From the NCBI GenBank assembly GCA_021018815.1, contig JAITYX010000010.1, forward strand, positions 2,542,001 to 2,606,000: a DNA stretch of 64,000 bases, written 5' to 3'. A program made the translations under genes and the position numbers. Positions 45,706-57,061 of the stretch are shown here, piece after piece; position 1 is the stretch's first letter; each line of letters begins with the position of its first letter. Origin of the DNA: Talinum fruticosum. Lineage: Eukaryota; Streptophyta; Magnoliopsida; Caryophyllales; Talinaceae. The notes beneath the pieces are model-generated. The model had not been told where the DNA came from and searched no databases. It was given only the letters and a program-made list of their open reading frames with translations.

Positions 45706-46213
45706 TCCTCCCCTTGTAGAGAGGAATTTGCCCTCAAATTCTCAAGAGTAGTATCTTCAAAGTAGGGAGATAGATCGACTACGTTAAAGCTAGCGGATAC
45801 CCCATATTCACAGGGCAAGTTGATCTTGTAGGCATTGTCACCAATTCGTTCTAGCACCTCAAATGGCCCTTCGGCTCTTACCATAAGCTTTGTCTTCCGT
45901 TTCGAAGGAAATCGCTCCTTCCTTAGATGTATCCATACGAAGTTCCCGGGTTGAAAAACCCTCTTCTTTCTTCCCTTATCGGCTTGTGCCTTGTGTTTGG
46001 CATTAGATGCCTCAATCTTTTCCTTTACACTTTCATGCATTTTTTGTATCTCTTGTACTCTCTTGGCAGCCTCAATGCTTAGCTTCTCGGTTAGCCCTCT
46101 AGGAGTCAAATCGAGGGGAGTTAAGGGCTCTACTCCATAGACCACATTGAATGGGCTCATCCTCGTAGCCTTGCTAGGTGCTCTATTGTAGGAAAATTCA
46201 GCGTGAGCCAAAA
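45706..46213 (-). pseudogene. A-outer integrase, C-terminal part
   Basis: After the solo LTR the reading resumes with AHAEFSYNRAPSKATRMSPF, then VYGVEPLTPLDLTPRGLTEK. A RKKRVFQPGNFVWIHLRKER segment and ANFN-type end VDLSPYFEDTTLENLRANSS follow. This stretch is open in one frame (45642-46211). No chromodomain follows. Confidence 0.88.
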
Positions 46214-47478
46214 TGATGGAAAGTGGACAGCCCTAGACTATGGACCGAAGGCAGGTCATCGAATGAGATCAAGCACACATGAAAATCAACTAGCCACACT
46301 TGAATTTCCTTTGTTTATTTTTGAACCCGGAGGATAAAATGTCAAGAGTTTGGTCTTTCATGAATTCATGCTCATAAATAAAAGCTCATCCGAGGAGCTA
46401 AGTAAGATAGCCCAAAAGAATCAAGCTAGCCAAATTTTCCACGTTGAAGCAAGATGAGATTAGCCTTGTCAAAACCGTGAAGTGTCATTTGAACATAAAT
46501 AATTTGATGCATGTTCTGGCCGGTCCAAGGGATAATTTGCTGCATGTTCTGGCCGGTCCAAAGGTCCAAAAGAGCATAAGGTCACACGCCTAAGGAGAGC
46601 ACTCAAGGGAGCCTAAAGGGGAGCATTCTAGAAGCACTCACCATGGTGGAAGATGGTTTGTTAGAAGCTTGCAAAAGGGAAAACAAACCATGGCCACATG
46701 TTCCCAATTCACCAAATGCTTGGCTAGAATTCATCCTAGCTTAACTTGGAGAGGAGGAAAGCATCTTTGTTATTTTTAGATTTAATTTTCAGCTTAGCTA
46801 AATGTTATTTTGTTGCTTATAAATTCAGCTCATATGCTTCATTGTAAAGACACTTTTTGATGAATATATGAATTTGAGCTTTGCTCTTGTGAGATGGATT
46901 TCTCAACCCTTTAAATCCTCATTGCTGTATCCGAGCCTTGGCAAGCTTGGTGGTGTCCTTTGAGTCTCTTAAGCCCCGGTGGTGTTTCTGTATCCGGACC
47001 GTTTAAGAGTGCCCCTTGATTCAGCTTGGTGGTGTTTCGTATCCAAGCCAGAATCCAGGTTCTATCCAGCGACTTCCATCAACCATATCTCCCAATCCAC
47101 GAATCATCTCTTTCCCAAATTTCACACACTTCATCTTACATGAGTTGAGTCCATTCCCTCCAAATCTCAGCTCAATCCAAGAAGAACTCCATCCCCAGCA
47201 CCAAAAACAAACAAAGAACCTCATTCTGGACAACCACCCAGTGAGGCTTTCTGTTTGCGTTTGGCTCAAGGTGATCCCGACCTTGGATGCTGCCCAAATT
47301 TTACCACAACCTTTCCCAACCAGTTAACTACCTCTCCACCAAATTTCGTCCAAAACCAAGACCATTTACCCCTCCTTTCACCCTTTTCCCCAGAACCGCA
47401 CCTGCAGGTCCTATTCTGGCCAGCTTGGTTTTCTTGCGGTTTTGCTTCCTTTTTGCTTCCGCCTCCCACTACACATCA
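46214..47478 (+). mobile_element. Solo LTR (family A') in A-outer integrase
   Basis: Starts TGATGGAAAGTGG and ends CCACTACACATCA in plus orientation, opposite to A-outer. Perfect duplication CAAAA at 46209-46213 and 47479-47483. The integrase reading frame stops at DQLL and continues at AHAEF across it. Open frames inside (47016-47529) are not genes. Confidence 0.94.
46976..47048 (+). other. Two stem-loops with conserved loops, A' solo LTR
   Basis: CCGG/CCGG at 46976-46997 (loop TGGTGTTTCTGTAT) and GCTTGG/CCAAGC at 47024-47048 (loop TGGTGTTTCGTAT). Confidence 0.7.
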
Positions 47479-47483
47479 CAAAA

Positions 47484-48060
47484 GTTGATCCCAAGCCTTA
47501 GCATTCGTCTTGATCAAGGCTCTCAATAGCACGCCTAGGGTTCGGTTGGTAACCTCCGTTTGTCCATTCGTTTGTGGATGATAAGTAGTGCTAAATTTTA
47601 GCTTGGTCCCTAATTTCTTCCACAACGTGATCCAAAAGTGGCTAAGAAATTTGCTATCTCGATCCGAAACAATTGACTTAGGAATGCCATGTAGCTTTAC
47701 AATCTCCTTGAAATATAAATCGGCTATTTGAGTAGCATCATTGGTCTTGTTGCAAGGAACAAAGTGAGCTATTTTAGAAAAACGATCCACCACCATTAGA
47801 ATGGAATCCTTGTTCCTTTGTGTTCTCGGCAGCCCCAAAATAAAGTCCATGCTAACATCCTCCCATGGTTGAGTACGTGTGGGAAGCAGTGTATAAAGCC
47901 CTTGAGGAAGAGAATGACTCTTTGCTTGTTGGCAAACCGTACACCTTTTCAAAATATCTTGCACGTCCTTCTCCATATTTGGCCAATAATAATGCTCCTT
48001 CAACATGCTTGTTGTCTTGTTTATGCCAAAATGGTAAGCCAATGCCCCATTATGAACCTC
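47484..48060 (-). pseudogene. A-outer integrase, N-terminal part and core
   Basis: H2C2 part is AYHFGINKTTSMLKEHYYWP, then CTVCQQAKSH. The core shows [20 protein letters not shown] (first Asp, 47845), [10 protein letters not shown] (second Asp, 47665) and [13 protein letters not shown] (Glu, 47560). Open for 188 codons. Broken only by the solo LTR at its end. Confidence 0.9.
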
Positions 48061-48640
48061 TCATATTCTCCCTTGTGCCACAACGAGGCACACACAACCG
48101 AGCCCCTTTAAAAGATAACCCTCTTGGACTAAGAACTCTCCTTTTGGATGCTTTAGGCAATGACGAAATGTCTCACCAAGATCTTCATCGTTAGAGTACA
48201 AAGATTTCAAATGCTCAAAACCAAGAACTTGAGTTTGTAATTGAAATAGCAAGAGATACCTCCTTGAAAGTGCATCCGCTCCCTTGCTCATTTTTCCTGA
48301 TTTGTGTTTATTGGTGAAATGGAAAGTTTGCAAATACTCTACCCATTTCCCATGTCTTGGATTGAGCTTATGTTGTCCTTGAATGTATTTTAGAGCCTCA
48401 TGATCCGAATGCAATATGAATTCATTAGCCACAAGATAATGGCTCCAATGCTCCAAAGATCTCACAATGGCATAGAACTCTTTATCATAGGTTAAATACT
48501 TCCTCCTTGCTTCAAAAGTTTCTCACTAAAGAAGGCAATGGGCCACCCTTCTTGAGAGAGAATTCCACCAATACCAACTCTCGAAGCATCACATTCAACC
48601 TCAAAAACTTTGTTAAAGCTTGGCAAAGCTAGAACCGGGT
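48061..48640 (-). pseudogene. A-outer RNase H
   Basis: [20 protein letters not shown], then HEALKYIQGQHKLNPRHGKW, and GADALSRRYLLLFQLQTQ (48220-48290). The upstream part with the first Asp ([22 protein letters not shown], 48540-48600) is in other frames. Confidence 0.88.
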
Positions 48641-49480
48641 TTTTGTGAGTTGGCGCTTGATGGTCTCAAAGGCTTCTTAGGCCTTAGCATACCACTTGAA
48701 TGAACTCCCTTTTAGTACCTCGGTCATGGGGGCCGTGATGGTACTAAAATCTTTGATGAACCTTCGATAAAATGATGCCAAGCCATGGAAACTTCTCACA
48801 TCATGGATACTAGTGGGAACCGGCCATGATTGAATGGCTTCCACTTTGCTCTCATCAACCTTGATTCCATTAGCCATGACAATATACCCAAGAAAGACAA
48901 CCTCCGGGGTAAATAATGTGCACTTTTCAAGATTGCCATAGAGTTTTTCTCTTTCCAAAAGTTCAACCACTTGTGTGACATGATGTAAGTGCTCCTTTTC
49001 ATCCTCGCTATACGCCAAAATATCATCAAAATACACAACCATAAACTTGCCAATAAGAGGCCGAAACACTTGATTCATGAATCTCATAAAAGTGCTTGGT
49101 GCATTTCGGAGGCCGAATGGCATTACAAGCCACTTAATCCACCCTTGGTGTTGAATGCGGTCTTCCATTCATCCCCTTCTTCGATCCGAATTTAGTAGTA
49201 TCCACTTCTCAAATCCACCTTAGAAAATACTTGTGAACCATGCAACTCATCAAGCATATCCTCAAGTCTAGGTATAGGATTCCTATACTTGATTGTGATT
49301 TTGTTTATGGCACGGCTATCCACACACATCCTCATGGATCCATCTTTCTTAGGCACCAAAAAGTAGGTACCGCACAAGGACTCCTACTTTCCCTCACAAG
49401 GCCTTTGGCCACCAACTCATCAACTTGTCTTTGGACCTCTTGAGCATCCTTGGGATTCATTCTATATGCGGGCTTGTTGG
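48641..49480 (-). pseudogene. A-outer reverse transcriptase
   Basis: [20 protein letters not shown] (49340), [11 protein letters not shown] then a stop (49192), [20 protein letters not shown] (49110), [17 protein letters not shown] with both Asp residues (49030), [20 protein letters not shown] (48780). Open stretches are long; one stop and one frame change separate them. Confidence 0.9.
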
Positions 49481-50205
49481 GTAATATGGCTCCCGGGATA
49501 AGGTCTATGTGGTGTTGTGTGGTTCTTTGTGGAGGAAGGCTAAGGGGAATTTCATTTGGAAAAACAAAGGCAAATTTAGCTAGGAGTTCATTGGCGAGGG
49601 GTGGAGATTTTGTGGGGGCTTTTGGGTTCACTTGGAGATAAAAGGATGAGCTCTTGTGTGGGTCTAAACTCATGTTGCTTTGCCTTAAGAAAAATCTCCC
49701 CAAAAACAAGCAAAAGGTTGATTTGAGGGTTATTTTGTGGCCTTGTTTTTATGAGTTGGCTAGGTGATAAGGGGGCCCATGTTATCTTCTTCCCATCCTT
49801 GGTCAAGGTGTAAGTGTTTATGAATCCATCATGCATAACTCTCCTATCAAAAAGCCAAGGTCTCCCAAGCTACAAATGACAAGCATCCATAGGAATAATA
49901 TCACAACATAATTCATCATGATAGTTCTCGCCAATACTAAATGAAAGGAGACATCTAGAATTGACTTGGAGACCTTTACCTTAGTTTAGCCATTGGATGT
50001 TGTAAGGATGAGGATGAACCGAAGCATGAAGTCCAAGCTTCTCCACCATAGTTGATGTAGCCACATTTGTGCAACTTCCACCATCAATAATGATAGAACA
50101 CACCTTGCCATGCACGGTGCCCCTAGTGTGGAAAATATTCTCACGTTGCTCCCGCTTTGGATCCTTGAATCCGCTTAAAGTCCTTCTTAACACCAATAAT
50201 TCTCA
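49481..50205 (-). pseudogene. A-outer protease and linker
   Basis: VCSIIIDGGSCTNVATSTMV carries the D-G-G active site (about 50095). A stop follows IQWLN at 49981. The linker VMHDGFINTYTLTKDGKKIT (49830) follows in another frame, and a PNEIPLSLPPQRTTQHHIDL segment leads into RT. Confidence 0.86.
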
Positions 50206-50545
50206 TTCATCCGCCTCCTCAATAACCTCCTCAACTTCTTCCACCAAGTACAACTCCTTTTCGGTGTCATTTTCCTCCATTAGTTGCTCTTGATACTCAA
50301 CCAAAGTCACCACCCTTCGGTTTGGGCATTCCGAGGCAATATGCCCTAATCCGTGGCATTTGAAACACCTCCTTGGGTCTTTAGAATTGGAAATGGATTG
50401 GGGCAGATTTGGAGTGGGTACGGGTGTAGGTTGCTTTGTGGAGTTTGGGTTTTTTGTGGAGTGGATTGAGTACTCCCTTGTAAAAGGGTTGGCTCTTTTG
50501 AGGGATGGATTTTGGCATCTCTTTTCGACAAACTGAGACCTCTTT
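50206..50545 (-). pseudogene. A-outer gag, C-terminal part with zinc knuckle
   Basis: CFKCHGLGHIASEC (50330-50372) has all four ligands. An acidic tail (EKELYLVEEVEEVIEEADE) leads to the protease. The upstream end reads SQFVEKRCQNPSLK and joins, across A-inner, to the VEQQK segment at 56214. Confidence 0.9.
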
Positions 50546-51615
50546 TGATGTATAGTGGGGGTGAAAAACAAAAAGAAGGAAAACCCGCAAAAGAGGCTTC
50601 CGGCGGAACGGTGGCCTGCGAGTGCGATCTTGGGAGAATAGGGAAAAGAGGGTGGAAACGGTAGACTTTTGGGACGAAATTTGGTAGACAACTTCTTCGA
50701 TGATCCAAGAAGACCTGTTAAATATTAGGTAATTTTATGAGGATGGGAACACCTTGATCTGGAAGCTGAAAGTCGCGAGTTCCGGACTGGCCGGCCGAAT
50801 GACACTCTCTATATGGATCGAAGGTGGGGGTCGGAGGAGTTCTTCGATGGAGCTGATTTTTGGTGGGGGGATAACTAGACACGTTGGAATGAAGGTGGAC
50901 GAAATTTGGGGTGAAGTTGATGAGTGAGCTGGCAAATATGGAATTCTGAAAATGAAGTAACCGATAGGCCAAGGTTTTCTAGGATACGAAACACCACCTT
51001 GAAAAGTCTTGGAGCACCTCTCGCTTGGCTAGATATAGAAACACCACTAGCTAGCTTAAGGACTCAAAAGAACACCACCAAGTTGCCAAACTTGGATACA
51101 GACAATTGAGGATTTCAAAGGGGTCAAGCAATCTAGCTCAAAGTTCATTAATATTCATCAAAGTTGTCCCTTTACATGGCCGGTTACATAGTATTTATAA
51201 TGCATCAAAATAGCACTTGATAAAGCTAAAAATAAACCCAAAAATCTAAAAATGAGCTTTCCGCTTTTCCAAGCTAGAGGAGGATATGTTGGATGATTTT
51301 CAGCCAAGCATTTGTGGACCTAGGAACATATGGACGTGAGCTTATTTCCCCTTGTGCAAGCTTCTTTCTCATTTGTCCAACAAGCAATATTCCCTAATGG
51401 TAGTGCCAAAAGATGCTTCTAAACTGCTCCTTGGTTGCTCTATCTCCGGCCAAAGCTTCGTGGTAAGGAAATATGGACCAACTTCCCATTTGATTTATGT
51501 ACTTTAAGACATAAAACGGTAGCATCGCACGACTTAGCACATCCGGACTCGACTTTGCACCATGGTGACTACAAAACAAGACTTAGGTGTCCAACTTGCT
51601 AGTAACTCTGCATCA
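50546..51615 (-). repeat. 3' LTR of A-inner
   Basis: Partner of 55138-56213. TATA box (TATAAATA on the minus strand) at 51192-51199. The purine tract AAGGGAGGA is at 51616-51624. Confidence 0.92.
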
Positions 51616-51624
51616 TCCTCCCTT

Positions 51625-52640
51625 GTAACAAAGAATTTGTCCTCAAATTCTCAAGAGTATCATCCTCAAAGTATGGAGAGAGATCGGCTACATTAAAGGT
51701 AGTGGAGACTCCAAATTCCCCGAGCAAGTCAACTTTGTAAGCATTGTCACCAATTCTTTCTAACACCTCAAATGGTTCGTCGGCTCTTGGCATGAGCTTG
51801 GTCTTCCTTTTCGAAGGAAATCGCTCTTTCCTTAAGTGGATCCATACCAAGTCCCCGGGTTGAAAAACCCTCCTCTTCCTTTTGTCAACTTGTTGTTTGT
51901 ATTTGGCATTGGTCGCCTCAATTTTTTCCTTCACCCGCTCATACAACTTTTGTATTTCTTGGACTCTTTGGAGGCCTCAACACTTGGCTTCTCGGTGTTT
52001 TCTCTAGGGGCCAAATAGAGAGGGGTAATTGGTTCCACACCATAGACTACCTTGAATGGACTTAACCCCATCATTTTGCTTGGTGCTCCATTATAACCAA
52101 ATTCGGCTTGAGGCTAACAGTTGGTCCCATGTCTGTGGCATTCACCTTGATCAAAGCTCTCAACAATACACCTAAGGTTCGGTTTGTAACCTCTGTTTGT
52201 CCATCCATTTGTATATGACAAGTAGTACTAAATTTGAGCTTGGTTCCCAGCTTTCTCCACAAAGTGAGCCGAAGTGACTAAGGAATTTGCTATCTCGATC
52301 GGAGACAATTGTTTTGGGAATGTCGTCCAACCTTACAATTTCCTTGAAATATAGATCGACAATTTGTGTAGCATCGTTGGTTTTGTTACAAGGAAAAAGT
52401 GTGTCATTTTAGAGAAGCGATCCACCACAACAAGAACGGAATCCTTGTTCCTTTGTGTCCTCGGTAACCCCAAAATAAAGTCCATGCTCACATCTTCCCA
52501 AGGTTGAGTTGGTGTAGGAAGAGGTGTATAGAGCCCTTGAGGAAGGGAATGGCTCTTTGCTTCTTGGCAAACCGCACACCGCTTCAAAATTTCTTGCACA
52601 TCGTTCTCCAATTTTTGCCAATATAATGTTCTCTCAACAT
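51625..52640 (-). pseudogene. A-inner integrase
   Basis: CAVCQEAKSHSLPQGLYTPL (52560), [20 protein letters not shown] (52480), a frame change after [16 protein letters not shown] in pieces near 52290, [20 protein letters not shown] (52190) and the C-terminal FPSKRKTKLMPRADEPFEVL, FNVADLSPYFEDDTLENLRT (51599-51946). A deletion near 52090-52140 removes part of the segment with AWDQL. Confidence 0.87.
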
Positions 52641-53330
52641 GCTTGTTGTTTTGTTTACACCAAAATGGCCAGCTATTGTGCCACTATAAACTTCACGGAT
52701 GAGCAATTCCCTTGTACCACAACGAGGCACACACAATCAAGCTCCTTTGAAAAGGTAGCCCTCTTGGACTAGAAAATCTCCCTTGGGATGCTTAGAGCAT
52801 TCACGAAATATATCACAAAAATCCTCATCATTAGAGTACAAAGATTTCAAATGCTCAAAACCACGAAGTTGAGTTCGTAATTGAAAAAATAAGAGATACC
52901 TCCTTGAAAGTGCATCCGCTCCTTTGTTCATTTTGCCGGATTTATGCTTGATGGTGAAATGGAAAGTTTGCAAAATACTCTACCCATTTCCTATACCTTG
53001 GATTGAGCTTATGTTGTCCTTAGATATATTTTAAAGCCTCATGGTCCGAATGCAATATGAACTTATTAGCCACAAGATAATGGCTCCAATACTCCAAAGA
53101 TCTCACAATGGCATAGAACTCTTTGTCATATGTTGAATATTTCCTCCTTGAGTCACAAAGTTTCTCACTAAAGAAGGCAATGGGCCGCCCTTCTTGAGAG
53201 AGAATACCACCAATGCCTATGCCCGAGGCATCACATTCTACCTCAAAAACCTTGTCAAAACTTGGTAGGGCGAGAACCTGGCGCTTGTGTGAGTTTGCGC
53301 TTCATAGTCTCAAAGGCTTCTTGGGCCTTA
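52641..53330 (-). pseudogene. A-inner RNase H and linker
   Basis: The 5' part ([18 protein letters not shown] type, 53200-53250) and MQTFHFTIKHKSGKMNKGAD, then ALSRRYLLFFQLRTQLRGFE (52737-52973). A single extra base near 52975 shifts the frame relative to A-outer. Confidence 0.85.
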
Positions 53331-54130
53331 GTACTCCACTTGAACGAACTACCTTCTAATACCTCGGTCATGGGGGCTGTGATGGTACTAAAATCTTTGA
53401 TGAACCTTCGGTAAAATGATGCTCAGCCATGGAAACTTCTCACATCATGAATACTCATGGGAACCGGCCATGATTGAATGGCGTCCACTTTGCTTTCATC
53501 CACCTTGATTCCATTAGCCGTCACAATGTACCCAAGGAAAACCACTTCCAGTGGTGAAGAATGTACATTTTGAAGGTTGCCATAAAGCTTTTCTTCTTCC
53601 AAAATTTTGAGTACTTGCGTGAGGTGACATACATGCTCCTCTTCATTTTTGCTATACACCAAAATGTCATCAAAGTACACAACCACAAACTTACCAATGA
53701 GAGACCGAAACACTTGATTCATGAGCCTCATGAAAGTGCTTGGTGCATTAGATAGGCCGAATGAAATTACTAACAACTCATAAAGTCCACACTTGGTGTT
53801 GAAGGCGGTCTTCCACTCATCCCCCTCTCGGATCCTAATTTGATAGTATCCACTTCTCAAGTCTACTTTCGAAAATATTTGTGAGCCATGGAGCTCATCA
53901 ATCATATCCTCAAGCCTTGGTATAGGATGTCTATACTTGATTGTGATCTTGTTTATGGCACAGCTATCCACACACATCCTCATGGCTCCATCTTTCTTTG
54001 GTACCAACAACGTAGGCACCACACATGGACTCCTACTTACCCTTACTAGGCCTTTAGCCACCAATTCATCGACTTGTCTTTGGACCTCTTAAGCATCCTT
54101 ACGATTCATTCTATATGCGGGTTTGTTGGG
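53331..54130 (-). pseudogene. A-inner reverse transcriptase
   Basis: One open frame from 54064 to 53423: [40 protein letters not shown], an [18 protein letters not shown] segment (usual MPFG is ISFG here), [17 protein letters not shown] with both Asp residues, ending VRSFHG at a stop. The best-preserved gypsy RT of the window. Confidence 0.92.
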
Positions 54131-54320
54131 TAATATGGCTCTTGGGATAAGGTCGATGTGGTGTTGAATGATTCTCTATGGAGGAAGGCCAAGGGGAATT
54201 TCATTTGGGAAAACATGAGCAAATTTGGCTAAGAGTTCTTTGGCGAGAGGATAGATATTTTGTGGGGGCTCTCGACTTCAGCTTGGTGTCAAAAGGATTC
54301 GCTCTTGTGAGGGCCGAAAC

Positions 54321-55040
54321 TCATTTTTTTACCTTGAGAAAATTTTCTCCATGAGTAAGCAAGAGGTCGGTTTGGGGAGAATCAGTTTGTGGTTTTGTTT
54401 TTGGGATTTGGCTAGGTGATAAGGGGGCCAATGTTATCCTCTTCCCATCCTTGGTGAAAGTGTAAGTATTCATGAATCCGTCATGCATGACTCTCCTATC
54501 AAAAAGCCAAGGTCTCCCAAGCAATAAATGACGAGCATCTATAGGGATAATGTCACACCATATCCCATCATGATAATTCTTACCAATACTAAATGAAATG
54601 AGGCATCTAGAATTGACTTGGAGTCCCTTACCTTGATTTAGCCATTGGATGTAGTAAGGATGGGGATGGGCCGAAGCATAAACTCCAAGCTTCTCCACCA
54701 TAGTTGATGAGGCCATATTCGTGCAACTACCACCATCAATAATGATAGAGCACACCTTGTTGAGCACGGTACCCCTTGTATGGAAAATATTCTCTCGTTG
54801 CTCTTCCTTTGGATCCTTGAATCCACTCAAGGTTCTCCTTAAGACTAACAAGTCCACTTCCTCAATCACTTCCTCTACTTCATCATTTCCGTGGAGGTTA
54901 GGAATAGGTTGAATAGGAGCTGAATGACTCCTTAGTTGATCTCGTTTTGCTTGCACGGAATGCCCAAGTTGTTTATGAAGATATTCATTCTCCTTCTCCA
55001 ACGCTTTAATTCTTTCCTCTAAGGTCATGCTTGCACTCAT
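54321..55040 (-). pseudogene. A-inner gag stub fused to protease
   Basis: ATG at 55040: MSASMTLEERIKALEKENEY, then a SHSAPIQPIPNLHGNDEVEE segment. After about 50 gag residues the frame passes directly into EEVIEEVDLLVLRRTLSGFK and the protease (IIIDGGSCTNMASSTMVEKL, D-G-G). About 300 residues of gag found in A-outer, with the zinc knuckle, are missing. The 239-codon frame is open throughout, so the deletion kept the frame. A non-autonomous derivative is likely. Confidence 0.92.
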
Positions 55041-55121
55041 GGTTGGGATTTTTGTGGATTTTTGGCTTTTTATAGTTTTTGGGTTTAATGAAATGAAAAA
55101 TCCACTAAGGAATCAGAACTT

Positions 55122-55133
55122 GCTCTGATACCA
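55122..55133 (-). promoter_or_regulatory. Primer-binding site of A-inner, intact
   Basis: TGGTATCAGAGC on the minus strand, perfect initiator-Met site, four bases from the LTR. Confidence 0.92.
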
Positions 55134-55569
55134 AAGTTGATGTACAGTGGGGGTGAAAAACAAAAAGAAGGAAAAACCGCAAAAGAAGCTTCCGGGCGTA
55201 ACGGTGGCCTGCAGATGCGATCTTGGGAGAACGGGGAAAAGAGGGTGGAAACGGTGGAATTTTGGGACAAAATTTGGTAGGCAGCTTCTTAGATGATCCA
55301 AGAAGACCTGGTAAAAATTAGGGAATTTTACGAGGATAGGAACACCTTGAACTGGAAGCTGAAAGTCGGCAGCTCGGACTGGCCGCCCGTAATGACACTC
55401 TCTTTATGGATCAAAGGTGGGGGTTGGAGCAGTTCTTGGATGGAGCTGATTTTTTGAGGGGGGATAACTAGACACGTTGGAATGAAGGTGGGTGAAATTT
55501 GAGGTGAAGTTGATGAGTGAGCTGGGAGATATGGAATTCGAAAATGAAGTAACCGATTGGCCAAGGTTC

Positions 55570-55688
55570 TCAAGGATACGTAAACACCACCTTGAAAAGT
55601 CTTGGAGCACCTCTCACTTGGCTAGATACAGAAACACCACTAGCTAGCTTAAGGACTCAAAAGAACACCACCAAGTTGCCAAACTTGG
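55570..55688 (-). other. Three stem-loops with conserved loops, A-inner LTR
   Basis: TCAAGG/CCTTGA (55570-55595), GCTAG/CTAGC (55621-55644), both with a 14-nt loop reading TGGTG...TAT on the minus strand, and CCAAGTT/AACTTGG (55671-55688). Confidence 0.75.
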
Positions 55689-55785
55689 ATACAGCAATTG
55701 AGGATTTCGAAGGGGTCGAGCAATCCAATCTCAAAGTTCATTAATATTCATCAAAGTTGTCCGTTTACATGGCCTCGTTACATAA

Positions 55786-55793
55786 TATTTATA
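55786..55793 (-). promoter_or_regulatory. TATA box, A-inner 5' LTR
   Basis: TATAAATA on the minus strand, in GCATTATAAATATTATG. In A-outer the same place is TACAAATA-like (about 57710). Confidence 0.72.
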
Positions 55794-56218
55794 ATGCATC
55801 AAAATAGCACTTGATAAAGCTAAAAATAAACCCAAAAATCTAAAAATGAGCTTTCCCCTTTTCCAAGCTAGAGGAGGATGTGTTGGATGATTTTCACCAA
55901 GCATTTGTGGAGCTAGGAACATGTGGACGTGAGCTTATTTCCCTCTGTGCAAGCTTCTTTCTCATTTGTCCAACAAGAAATATTCCCTCCACTAATGGTA
56001 GTGCCAAAAGATGCTTCTAGAATGCTCCTTGGTTGTTCTATCTCCAGCCAAAGTTTCATGGTAAGGAAATATGGACCAACTTCCCATTTTATTTATGTAC
56101 TTTAAGACATAAAACGGTAGCATCCCACGGTTTAGCACTGCTGGACCTCACTTTGGACCATGGTGACTACGAAACAAAACTTAGGTGTCCAACTTGCTAG
56201 TAACTCTCCATCATCTTT

Positions 56219-56962
56219 TGTTGTTCAACCTTGTGTGCCAAATGACACACTTCATCAAAGGTAGAAAAATGTTGTAACTCTACCACTTGTGCATATCTTG
56301 CATCCAATCCTCCAAGATACCTCACAATCGTTTAATCTTCATTTTCTTGAAGGTCAATTTGATAAGCAACCTTTCAAACTCCCGAGTGTATTCTTCCACA
56401 CTCATGTTTCCTTGTTGTAGGTTATGGAGTTAGACATCACTATCTTTAACATAAGTTGGGGGCAAGAAACGAGCCTTGAATTTTGTCCTCATTTTCTCCC
56501 AACTTTTGATCTTAGACTTCCTTCTCTTACACACTTGTGCAATAGGTTTTCCCACCATGTTGAGGCAAAACCTCTAAGCTTGAGAGCAACAAGCTTCACT
56601 TTCTTTTCTTTGAGCACCTCCTTGTAATAAAAAATCCTCTCAACGGTTCTCAACCAATCTAAAAATTCATCCGGATTTAATCGGCCTTCAAACTCCGGGA
56701 TCTCAACTTTGAAGTCATGAGAATGGGATTTTGTGCGCCTATAGCTTCTCCTTGAACGCCCTTCACTATAATCATCCAAAGAAGCAAAGGGATTTCTTTC
56801 TTCATCTTCCTCATGGAGATTGGGAATAGGCCGAGTGGGAGGTGAATTCCTTCTTAGTTGGTCTCGCTTGGCTCTCATGTTTTGCCCAAGTTGCTTACGG
56901 AGGTACTCATTTTCTTTCATCAACATGTTAAATCTCTCCTCCAAGGTCATGCTAGCGCTCAT
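56219..56962 (-). pseudogene. A-outer gag, N-terminal part
   Basis: ATG at 56962: MSASMTLEERFNMLMKENEY. Then RDQLRRNSPPTRPIPNLHEE, an Arg/Ser patch (SRRSYRRTKSHSHDF), the capsid start FEGRLNPDEFLDWLRTVERI and LVALKLRGFASTWWENLLHK. After a frame change near 56500 come KCDLQ-like and VELQHFSTFDEVCHLAHKVE segments (56220-56420). The frame open from 57190 runs in from the leader. Confidence 0.9.
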
Positions 56963-57045
56963 GGTTGGGATTTTTGTGGGTTTCTCGGCTATTTTTGTAG
57001 TTTTTGGTTTAAGGGAATGATAAATCCACAAAGTAATTAGAACTT

Positions 57046-57057
57046 GATGTGATACCA
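57046..57057 (-). promoter_or_regulatory. Primer-binding site of A-outer, diverged
   Basis: TGGTATCACATC on the minus strand, two changes from the initiator-Met site. Confidence 0.8.
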
Positions 57058-57061
57058 AATT

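Larger units (their letters stand above)
50546..56213 (-). mobile_element. Gypsy A-inner: Ty3/gypsy nested in A-outer gag
   Basis: LTRs 50546-51615 (3') and 55138-56213 (5'). Perfect duplication TCTTT at 50541-50545 and 56214-56218. Primer site, purine tract, protease, RT, RNase H and integrase are present, but most of gag including the zinc knuckle is deleted. It belongs to the same broad family as its host element, so this is a self-nested insertion and younger than A-outer. Confidence 0.95.
55138..56213 (-). repeat. 5' LTR of A-inner
   Basis: Minus-strand ends TGATGGAGAGTTAC and CACTGTACATCA. TATAAATA at 55786-55793. The stem-loop array is 100-220 nt downstream of it. Confidence 0.94.

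Noticed and set aside
47016..47529. Overlapping open frames of 80-103 codons
   Set aside because: They lie in the Pro/Ser-coding 3' part of the solo LTR and similar shadow frames occur in the other A LTRs.
55122..55133. tRNA gene fragments at the primer sites
   Set aside because: Only about 10-12 bases match tRNA 3' ends and they adjoin LTRs; they are primer-binding sites.
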